This document shows, piece after piece, positions 8,701 to 20,700 of a DNA stretch of 64,000 bases. Position numbers and translations under genes: made by a program. Position 1 is the first letter of the stretch. Each line of letters opens with the position of its first letter. The notes below the pieces were generated by a model. It was not told where the DNA came from, made no database searches, and worked only from the letters and a program-made list of their open reading frames with translations. This DNA is from Anticarsia gemmatalis (taxonomy: Eukaryota > Arthropoda > Insecta > Lepidoptera > Erebidae), in assembly GCF_050436995.1 (NCBI RefSeq), contig NC_134764.1, positions 10,230,001 to 10,294,000 on the forward strand, given 5' to 3'.

Positions 8701-11700
8701 GTACATTAATACCACAACCAAAAAGCGTTCTGAATTTTTTAGCTTTAGAAAATATGGATTGTCTAGTTTACATATCAAAATAGTAACGTGAAAAAATGTA
8801 GACAGACATCCGCAAACCTATCTATATTCATTCACCTTCCAAAAATTACACACTCATAAACTTCTTTACCTAAATTACGTTAAATATTTACTGTAAATCA
8901 CTTCCATACAAAACACGACCATATAGTCTAAGTAAAAGAGTTGAATATTGAATGTGTGTGTGTGTCCTTGCATGGCAGTTTGATAACAACACAATTACGA
9001 TATCAGTGGACTGGAAGACTATTGGAGTATGTCATGTAATACTCATTAGCCGCCTTTACACACACTCTATCGCACGTTCTTAGGAGCGTACAGGATCACA
9101 CGCGGGAAAGCAGCGCGGTCTTCGCTCGCGATTTTCTTCGCGGGTGCGGACAGAAGAGCGCGGCGCGTAGTCTTTCCTTTCCCTTTACACACGCGATTGT
9201 TGTTTCTTGCGTGATAGAGTGTGTGTGTAAAACGGGCTATTGGGAAACCATTATGGAGGTTGTATCACCTTTTTATGTGGAGTCGAAGATAGCGAAATGC
9301 TTCCACTTTAATATTGATTATCTGTATAGGCTGTTTTGCCCGTTTCTTGTCATCAAAAAACAATGACTGATATCGATATTACCGGCCGGCTTACTCTTGA
9401 CAAAATCGAATTCGATTTCGATTGAATCGGATTCGGCATAAAGTCAAATCGTGCTCTTAAATTCCAAACTAGCGCATGATTGAACGCTGGTTTAAAGTGA
9501 AACTAATAGGACTGTTTGATTTAGATTGTCTTTATTTTAAAAAAGCGTCCTATCACGCGCTATTTTGAAATCTAAAAGATTTTGACATAAACTCGAATCT
9601 GTCACGATTGGAATCGTATTCGAAAGACGGGAGTAAGCAGGTCTGAAGTATAAACTTTCTTGTTTGCCCTAAAATGTTTTCAAACGTGTATGTAATTTGA
9701 TCAGAATAGAGTCTGCGCACAGCGTTTTTACAAAACGGAATTTGGATTCAGTGCACTAGCTCATATGATCACACTACGACTACGACCTTAGAGAGCTGTC
9801 TTTGTTTTCACTAGTTTATACCTATATCGTATGACTTCAAACTACTTCAAAAGACGGTGCTTGTTTAACTTGCTTTGGAATCGAGCCAATAAGTAACTAT
9901 ACGAAATCTAGGTATTGAGGACTTCAAGGTCGTTCATAGTTTCTGCTAAAATAGCAAGAGTTTATGCTATATGATGTTAATAGCGACCGCCCCGGCTTCG
10001 CCAGGTTTAAACAGAACCTTTACAACTTTTACAAATAAACATTCCTTATAAATCACCCTATCTATTAAAAAAACCTACTTACTACCGCATTAAAATCCAT
10101 TGTGTTGTGTAGTTGTAAACATCTAAGGATACATACCTATATACAGACATAGGGACAGACGCGGGAAGCGACTTTGCTTTATAGGTACAGGGGCCGAAAC
10201 AAATTCTAAGGTCGAAAATACTGATTTTACTGACCAAAAATTCAAAAATACTGACCAAATACTGACCATTTCTAAACCGTTTTTCGGGTGAATGGTGTGA
10301 AATAAAAATAAAATACAGTCGAATTGAGAAGTCAAAATCCTTTTTTGAAGTCAGTTAAAAAGCCTATTTTCGGTTATTGGTCTCCACAATCCCAATAGTC
10401 AACAAGCACCACCTTTTTATTGTATTAAAAAGCTTTTTATATTGTTATTAATTGTTATTGTATTATTATTACAATGCGCTCATAGCCATTTGTGCTCACC
10501 GGTCGGTAAACGATCTCTGGGTTAAGCAAGATGGATGACCGCATAGTGGTATTTGTACTGAGCGTCTCCGTGCTTCGGAGGGCACGTATAAAGTCGGTCC
10601 CGGTTGTTGTCGATTAAGATAAGAGACGTTAAGCCATGTCAAAGGCCTTTCAGTCGGCTTGGACAACTTTGACTCTAGGTTGACAACTAACCATACGATA
10701 GATAAATAGATCATATTGCAAGTGAGTAATACGCATTCATGCAAAATTGACGTACTCCAAAAAACTCCAGAAACGCTAATAAACTCCACTAAACTTCAAT
10801 AAACTCTAATGAACACCAAAAACTCTAATAAACATCCCGTCTTACAAATTTTCAATCAGGTTTTACGAATTTTTGTCAGGTGACGTGTCTTCACGCGAGT
10901 TTAGAAGTTTTTACCCATTCCAGAAAAAGTGCGCAGCGGCGCTAAAGAATTTTCACTTCAAAAATACTGATTTCAAAAAATAGTAAATTTTAATCTGCTA
11001 TTCTATTGAAGTCATGTGATGCTTCAATATATACGTAGATCATCCACATAATATAGAGCATCCACAGCAGCCCTCTGATATCATCACTGGGCAAATCGAG
11101 AATGTAAGATTGGCCAACAGCAGAGGAAAACCAAAATATTATTGAATTTGGAAAAATACTGACAATACTGACCAATTTTCGAAAAAACTGACTTTTACTG
11201 ACCAGGTCCAAAAATACTGACTTTTACTGACTTTACTGACCTGTTTCGGCCCCTGTAGGTACTATGTAGTAATATAATTTGTTAAACTTTAATAGGCATT
11301 ATACATATGTTTATTCTTCTATAGAATACTATATTATAGTGATTGTGTTATTTACTTGTCCTCTGGGTTGAGCGCGATGGCAAGGTTGGTGGCAGCGAAC
11401 AGTGCGCTCGCGTTGCACGCGCCCAGGAACAACATCGCAGTGCGATTTTTAGTCTGAAACAATAACAATATACTATTAAGTATCACAATTATTTATATCA
11501 CGTCATTATAAGTACATTATACGAAAAGAAGACATTGTTTGTCCTAAAAGTGCTAATCTCATTAAAAAGTTGGTCTGATAAGAAAACCTATAAGAGATAA
11601 AAAGCTTCAATATTCCCTAGAAACTTTACAAGTAGGTCTCTGATATAGATGCTCTGATTTAATTCTACTATACATATGTTAACGTCTAAATAATTTTTGA

Positions 11701-14700
11701 TAATAACATGATTAATGCTGCTGAAAAAACTGGTGCTGAAAACAGGATCATTTCGTCGATTCCATTATCGTAAAGATAATCTTTGTACTTAGAAATCTGC
11801 ATTGCACACGGCCAAATGCCTTATTTAAATATCTATCTGTCAAATACTCTAGCATGAAGGTATTTCGCGTAGTCACTTATCAAGATAATTCAAGTGGAGC
11901 TGGCGCATCATTATTATCTGTCATCATGACAAGATAGTGAGTAATTAATCTGTACTAGCATAATAAAGAGGTAATGTTGTTCAAACAAGGTAATCTGAAG
12001 ACCTACTGATCCACTTCCTAAGATCCTACTAATATCAGGTCGGGGAAAAAGTCTTTTCGCATTATAATAAGTAATGTATGAACTTGTAATAAAATCTTTT
12101 CTCTACACAAAAAAGCTCCATATTTGGATACCTCACGAGCTCACTGAAATAAACCTAATGTACAAATGTACTCATTTGTGCAAGCTAAAGAGATTTTATC
12201 ACAAGTTCATTCATACTATAATGCGAAAAGGCTTTTTCCCCGACCTAATATTATAAATTTGAAAATGGATGTTTTTTTATATCTCTTACGAAAAACTGTT
12301 TTTGATAAACACTGATAGCTTATAACCTGGATTAATACAAAGGGTACGTTTTCTAGCTTTTAGCTTTAGCTAGTTCTTATAGATACACGTGGCAAAAGAA
12401 AATTCAATAAGTAGTAAAACTCCGGTTAGAGGAATTGATATTGATGAAGCTTGGAGTATAAATGTAATTACTTTAGTGTCGCCAAACCACCCGGGTGATT
12501 TGCAGTAATCAAATGTTTGTTTCATGTAAAAATAGCGTTCGCCGCTACAGGATTATAGTATTAATTTATAAGAAGAAGAAGAAAGAAGAAGAAAGAAGTT
12601 TGTAGCATCATAAAATTGGGAAGTGCTTTAAGCTAAACATGATTGTTTGGTGTATTTCTTCTTCAGAAAGCTTCGCCCTACACTTTTGTTAGTTCTTAAC
12701 AACAATAGACTAAAAAATTAGTAGAGATTCTTGTATACAAGGCTCGCAGCGGTCGACTGCATACAAAATTAAGAACAGTAATGACCCGTAACCTGAAGGA
12801 ATAATTTGGATTAATCTTGCATGCCAAGGCTCTATACTAAGTTGTTGGACTGTATTGAAATACTGAGTGGCTACCACCTCATATTTCTTTACCCAACCAC
12901 TAATCTATACTAATATTATAAAGCTGAAGAGGTGGTTTGTTTGAACGCGCTTATCTCAGGAACTACTAAAATAAAAATACTGTTGGATAGCCTAACCAAC
13001 CCCCAAGGCTATAGCCTTATAACATCACGCTACGAGCAACAGGAGCAGAGTACCAGTAAAAAAAATTACCAAAACGGGGAAAATATGACCTTGAAATGAT
13101 ATGAATATGAGTTGCGCGGGTCATCAGCTATTCAGTCTATAAACTGTACCCGCTTACTCATCCTTACATAATCACAACAAAAACGCGTTATGTGTCAATC
13201 GTATAATAAAGAAGCTAAGCAAAAATATTGACCTCTGGCCAATAACCACAAGGACTGTAGTGAACAGTATAGTAGGTATAAAGTGTAAAGTGTGACAATG
13301 ATCAGTGACTCACGTGAATGTAAAGGTGACTGTACATTTACTTGTAACCGAGTGCGAATTTAATTGCGAATGTTTATGACGTGATCAAAGTGTATGAGCA
13401 TCAGAAACAACATAAGCAGGTGTGAGTCTCTGACTTTCCGGCATCAAGAATTAATGTATTCGCTATAAGTTCTTGTGCTTCTATTTCAAAGGCGAATTTC
13501 GAAGGCGATTGGATCTTGGACAGTTATTTGCAAAGCCTCACAAGTACTCAGATGAATCAGCGACCAAAGGATTGATCAAACGATTTGCTTATTCGAGCCA
13601 AGCGCTTGGATTCGTTTTTCGTTAACAGACCCGAACGAGTACTTACTTACAGCTCATATGAATATAGAACTTCAGACACTCCATAGAAATTTAATTTGAA
13701 CTCATTGAATTGTCATATTTAGCGCTATTCATGTGATATTTGCTGACTTAATGCTGTAATGTCTCGTCACCTTAACCGTCTATATTGGACGGTGATCGCA
13801 CTATCATTGTGGACTGCACACCTACACTCACTAACAGCGTATTATGATACTTGTCAAGCAGGTTCATTTTGATACACCTACTTATGTATTAGACTAAACA
13901 AAGTTAATATAATATTATACAAAAGAGCGTGCGAGTTCAAACAGTTATCAATTGAATCAACAAATACTAACAGTGAATGAATCAAGGATAACATAGTGAG
14001 GAAACCTTGTACGTCTCTAAATGTTGTGAATAATCTTAGAACGGAAATAGTAACTTCCGATTACTATTACGTACACTGTACAAGGATAACTTAAGTCTTA
14101 AGAGCAAAAACTATTATAAGTCATACGTGTTTAAAACCATAGAATTTGTCCCCAGATGTAGTAAAAAAAATTTGCTCATCTTCTTTCCCGTGATATAATG
14201 TATCATACCTAATTGCCAATCAAACGGTTCAGTAGTTCTTAGTGAAAGCGTAACGGACAGACTGTCGATATGTGTCTATAATTAAACCAAAGTGTTCGAT
14301 TCGATAAGGAACAGCATTCTCGAATCTACCATTTTGGTTTAAGGAACACTGACATTTTAAAGAGGAACTAACTAGTAAATGCTTGAGTTTTATCCAGGTA
14401 CCGTAGCAAAGTTTTCAAATCAGATGCTTTTGGCAGAGCGCGTGCTTCCGTGCCACGCAATATTCCACGTTTGGTTGGACTTAAACCTCTATGTATGTTT
14501 TCAAAGGGCTATATATTCCTAGGTGTCGGTCCTGCTAATATTACGCAACGATAAATTCTGTTGGAGGTCACGCGACGCCAGTTCTCATTTGATTTATAAT
14601 ATTGGCCAATAATAACTAATCAAGGTCTCTAGCTCTAAGTAGTTTTATTATAGTTTATAGGTATTAAATTATTGTTATGAAGGTTACCAAAACTTAACAC

Positions 14701-17700
14701 CAGCTTTTAATGATATAACTACCTTGGACACCTTCTGAAGACATAAAGCCTAGGTTAAAAACTAACAGAATTTGTCTTCTGAAGCACAGAAACCTTCAAC
14801 TCAATTGCAATTAAGCAGCCAATACACCTACGAGTATAGATTTTCTGCGCTATAAGTAATTAATTCCCAGATCGTTTATCGACTGTTGAGAGCAAATAAA
14901 ACGAAAGCTTCAAATTGAACCTTGCTGAAGATCGATCGGACTTGAAGATGCTAGAACATTGAGGATTCTGAATCACAAAACGTAAGTCCATTAACTTAGT
15001 AAAGAACTTTGGTTCGAGGCTGAAGGAGGTACCTACACAACATTCTGAATTAAGAATGAATGAACTGAATTTTAGTGACCCGCAGACTTACACAGCTGAT
15101 GAGCGCCTGTTTGATACAACTATTGTATTTTAGAAATACACAGAAATTTTCATTTTTATCTCTGTCTACTACATCGTCCGACTATAGTCATTTGTATCAA
15201 ACTTCCTACAACAGCAAATCAAGCAAGAATACCCAAAAAATACTACTAACAAAGCAGTGTAAAAATGAACACAGAAAAGTTCTCAAAAAGAGTCACTCAC
15301 TCACACTCTCGATAAAGCTACGATTACGGTATCCATGTCAATAGTTCATCAGCCCAAGGTCTTTACATTAAACTACATACATACAAACATACATACATAA
15401 ATAACCAGTGTCACAGTTCATCATTGTTTTGTGTAAATAACATTCAAAATATTTACATAGCTGTTAATTTTATTCATTTATGTATGGCGTGGTCAGTTTC
15501 CGCTGACGTCACCGTGAAGCACTGACGATACGATATGCATAATATTATCTTGGCTGTTAGGAAAGTTGGGAGGTTTATTGATCGGATTCGTGACGTAATA
15601 GTGAAGGTTTTGTGTTACTACTCCTGCTAGGAGAGGAATTAGATCCTTTACTAAAGAATTAGACCGAAGGCTTATCTAATCTTTTCGTTGTTTCTGAGGA
15701 GACTGGGTCTCCTCCCAGCAGTGACACAGTAATGAGTCAAATGCTCATAATTTTGTTAATTATTGGTTTGGGTTACGTTATACTTTTTGACATTGACCTT
15801 TGAAACACAAGAGACACATGTTCCCAGGCTTAGAGAAATCCAGATTTTCCTCATCCTCATAGCAATATCGTTAGGCCTATTCCCAAAGAGAACCTCATGA
15901 AGTCATAACCAATCTCTTATATCCCGTCTTACATATTATCACCGTCTCCCAAGCCAGTTACAAAACGTCAAATATAAATCATAGACAATGATTCTATTAT
16001 CAAGCAACAACATTAGCATGAACAGCCTACGCAAATAATAAATTTTGCAGGACATAAACGACTTATTGTGGCCACAATGCCTACAGTTTTATATGCAATC
16101 GCGGTTTCATACTCGATGAACTTTACTATCAGCAAATAAGTCATTGTTTTATGCAAATGCTTTGAAACTATCTTTTGTTTGCAAAACATGATCATACGAC
16201 AGTACTCTTCAGTCTTAACGACGTTGGAGAAATAACTGTCGGAAAAGACAGACAGATTTGAAATAGAGTATGCCGAATTTCATCTAATTCAGTACTTAGT
16301 TATTGAATGAGAGAGAAGAGAAGATATCCTTCTGAAATGTTTAGGTTGGTTGTAATTAGGAATGGGGCTTATCCCCGCTTGTATCGTTATAAAGATGAAT
16401 CACCACTCATCACCATGATTGAAGATTTTGGGAGGACTTGCCTTATATCTGGTACTTCGAGGAGATAAAATCTATTTTTGCATAGATAAATATTTGGATA
16501 AAATTATGCAAAAATACTCAATAGCATCCCGTTTTAGATAACACTCACAAGTGTGCTATTTCACTGTTGATAACAAACCAATGTGCCCGAGAGTGAATTA
16601 ATAACCAGTTTGATAAGGAACTATCGACCACAGTGCACAAAGACACAGTAAACAATGTGTTTGTACGTATTACGTTCATTTCTTGTCTTTACCTTTCTTC
16701 CTTCTTCGTAAAGTTCCGTCAACCTTATCCATACTAATATCCATACTAATATTATAAATGCGAAAGTAACTCTGTCTGTCTGTCTGTTACTCAATCACGC
16801 CTAAACTACTGAGCCAATTTGCATGAAATTTGGTATGGAGATATTTTGATACTCGAGAAAGGACATAGGCTACTTTTTACCCCGGGAAAATGACGCATTC
16901 CTATGGGAAAATTCAGGTGGCGGACGAAGTTGTAAAAGCTAGTGTCAAATAAATTCAAACCACCCGGGGCCTTTGACATGGCATAGCGACTGTTATTTTT
17001 AACAATTGGAATGGAACAAACTTTTAAGAACCCTTTATAAAGCATCGCCAGTACTTGAATACGGAACACCGAAATATGGAGAGTTTTCGCTAATTTTTAC
17101 TGGTCGTTTACCGACCGACTAGCCCATCTAGCTATGCCTCTATCATCCAAACCTCCCTACGGACAAAAAACTGCAATATATCTTAATTTGTCTGCGTTAC
17201 AGCTAAAAAAACAACAAGCTGGGCTGCTTACAGCAAATGACATGAGTAGAGTTAGTTCCCTCTAAATACACTGTGCACTACAATAACTGCTTATCATAAA
17301 ACGAACGTTTTTGAGGTGAATAGGTTACAATGTATTGTACAAGTTAGGCAGTATATTACGTCAATAATTATAATATTGTCCGAGGTCAAACTGAGTGCTT
17401 GTTTAGTGCATGCGTACTTAGAAGGCAGAGGTATTGAACCAAACAAGACTTCCTCGATACATAAAGCGTTATATTTGAATAAAGTACTGTTGTTTTTGTC
17501 AATTTATCGTATATGCTTGACTCATAGTTCAATGAACATAATTGTTAGGCTTATTTACAATTTATTAACTGTCCAGTGCGTGCGGAATTTTATTCGCTAT
17601 TTCAACTGATCAGGGATTTATCGAAAAATAAAATACGTTCATGGCAAATTTTATCAAAATCGGTTCAGTTGGGTAACCTTTAGATAGTAACAGACAAACT

Positions 17701-20700
17701 GACAGACGGATTTGTCTTCAAGTATTAAATATTAGGGTTAAAGTATTTGTATTCAAGTATTATGGTGTTATGAAGTTGCCGAAGAAGGTTATGGTGTTAA
17801 GGTTTCATTCGTGATACTATGATGTTTTTTTTTCTTAGCCTGATTGAGTATCCCACTGTTGGGCAAAGCCCCCCTCTTTCCTTCCAAATCCCCCTATCGG
17901 CGGCAGATCTTCAATGTTTATCATACACAGCAATCGGAAAGATTTGCATAGTGTATTACACATATTGTTCAACGTTTTTTAAGGCCTATTTTCTAGATAT
18001 TTAAACACTAATTTCCCATATCAGTCACAGAATCAGATATTTAGTAAATATTATTATAATAGCGGCTATCATAGATAAATCAATATAAAGCAGGGTTATT
18101 ACAAAACGTTTATCAATGATTATACTTTACATTGATACCAAAACCTTGAATATTGTATCATCAATTTCAAGTGTTTACATTGCGTTGAAAATTGTAATTA
18201 TAAATACAGTTAATTGAAGATGGACTACGCATATTGGAGTACGAATAGTTACTTCCTAGGGTAGAGAAATGTCCACATGCAAAGGAAATCTTTAAAGAAT
18301 TTTCAACCTTTTTTTAATGATCACAGCTAAGATTTTTTTTTGACAAGCACTGGCTTCTCTGCTAGTGACATGAACGTATGGACTGTAACCATAACTAGAA
18401 CGTATAATATGCTCATATAGGTAGAAAAGTATATTTTATATTATTTTTTATTAACCTAATAAAATCGCATACGACATGGATAATTAATTGATCTATTCAT
18501 GACAAACCGTGTCTGGTGTCAGTACAGTATTTTAAAGTCTAACTTATTTTTGGTACGTATGTATATTCTCTCTAGTCTATTATATAAAGACAACGAGATC
18601 ATCGAAACACAGGTACGCGTTGTACATACACTGACGGCCCCAGGACACAAACGAACAGATCTTGTGTTGACCATGTACCCAAAAAACTGTACTCTAAATC
18701 CGCCCTCTAGCACGCACATCGCAGACTTATCGATTTATTTACTTTATAATTACAGTATGTTACAATTGGATGCAGTATCAGAAAATATGTACACTGACAC
18801 ACGTTAAAAAGCATTCTTGAGAATGAAAATAGTGAAATTACTACTGTATATTAACTTTAAAGTAATTTTACAATCATTGAGCATTGATCTTGACCAATAA
18901 CAATAATTAAATTGATATGTCCATACAAGATGTATGGATGTGAATGAGGCAAGGGAAGTTTGTGAAGATCGTACCAAATAGTCTCTGCCTCCCCCTATGG
19001 TAAATGATGGTGTTATGTCTGTTTGTATTCAAACAAAAAGTGCGATTGAAAATGTAACGGTGTATACTTATTTTTGAAACTGACTGTACATACGTCACTT
19101 GCGTTCTTCGTCTTTCTTTACTAAGACCAGCCTCTGCGGTAAACAGCGCTAATTGGTCGGTTTAGCTGTAACACTATGACGTCATCGTGACGTAATACAC
19201 TCGAGAAATAGGAACAGAGAAGTACTCTCGATTTTTAGGCGCTGTCTCCACGGGCGAGAGAATCGCGACGAGTCCGCCCTTGTATCGTCGGACAATCTCC
19301 ACGAGCGAGCGATAATTCCGCCGCGTATCGTCGCGAGTCGTAACGGAATCGCAGAGATTCCGCGGCGACTCGTAACGGTATCCCCGCGTTTTCCTTGTTT
19401 AAAAAGCTTATCGAAACAAGAGGCAACATTGAAAATAAATGACGACGCATTTGACAGCGCGCTCGCTGCGCGCTCGTCGCGATCGCGCGGCGGATCCGCT
19501 GCTTGTCGCGGCCGACTAGCGCCGATGTATTGACGTTTCGCACTCTCGTTGCCACTCGTCGTATCGCGGCGATATTATCGCCGTGTGGAGACGGTTCCAT
19601 AGAGAGTGTATAGAAATACGTGGCACGACGATAATATCGCCGCGATTCTCTCGCTCGTGGAGACAGCGCCTTACTGTCTTTGTTATCGGAAATAACGAAA
19701 AAGGGCCTAGGAAAGAAATATATCGTATCCTACTAATGTTATTAATGAGAAAGATTGTGAGGATGGACGTATGTCTGTATGCGTGTTTGTTAGTCCTTCA
19801 CGATATACTATTAAACGAATTTTATTAAAATTATATGTACGGACAACTTATAATATGAATTCACACATATGCCTTCTTGCTTCGGGAAATTTGTTTACAC
19901 AGTCGAAGTCACGGGCAACTTGTAAATAATATACTGGGATATTTTTTGAAAACGTTGCAAAACACTCATAACCAGCGACGATACGAATGAGTAAAAATAT
20001 TGTATAGCAAATAATACAATGATAATAATATATGCAAATTGAGTACTTTTCTATTTACCCCTTGTGAGCAATGCAATATAATACAGGTCTATATAAATCC
20101 CACTAATTATATCTTATTATATAATTATACAAATGACTTAGTACAACAGTATTTAATTACTTTTGACCTCTGACTTTGCACTTTGTATCTGAATAAATTA
20201 TTCTATAACTGGTATACATGTAGATGAGTAAATATTTTTTTGTTATCAAGTTTTTCTAGTAAAAACAAAGCAAAAAGTTTTGAAATAAGACACCTATAAA
20301 ATATTAAATGCTATGCATAACTGTATATTATTTTAAATATTAACATACTAGCTGACCCGCGCAACTTCGCTTGCGTCACATAAGAGAGAATGGGACATAA
20401 TTTTCTCCGTTTTTGTAACATTTTTCGTTGCTACTCCACTCCTAATGGCTGTAGCGTGATGTTATATAGCCTAAAGCCTTCCTCGATAAATGATCTATCT
20501 AACCCTGAAAGAATTTTTCAAATCGGACCGGTAATTTCTGAGATTAGCGCGTTCAAACAAACAAACAAACTCTTCAGCTTTATGATAATAGTATAGATTA
20601 TTATTCTCAATTTTATCCCAGAAAACTCTTAATGCTAGCCAGAGATTTTTTTAAAACTGTTCTTGGAGGAATAGGCTCCATTATGCACAGAGCAAGTCCT

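Noticed and set aside
8550..8783. 77-codon plus-strand frame with a hydrophobic N-terminus (MKYTQALPFIMLVLATLFVV)
   Set aside because: Signal-peptide-like start in TLCD3 intron 2, but the rest has no motif, no conserved pattern and no splice context; not supported as a gene.
19177..19197. CRE/CREB site as a real regulatory element
   Set aside because: TGACGTCA is present but isolated in a large intron with no supporting evidence.
19235..19600. 121-codon arginine-rich open frame
   Set aside because: Lies inside the GC-rich MITE between its inverted repeats; open only because of base composition.
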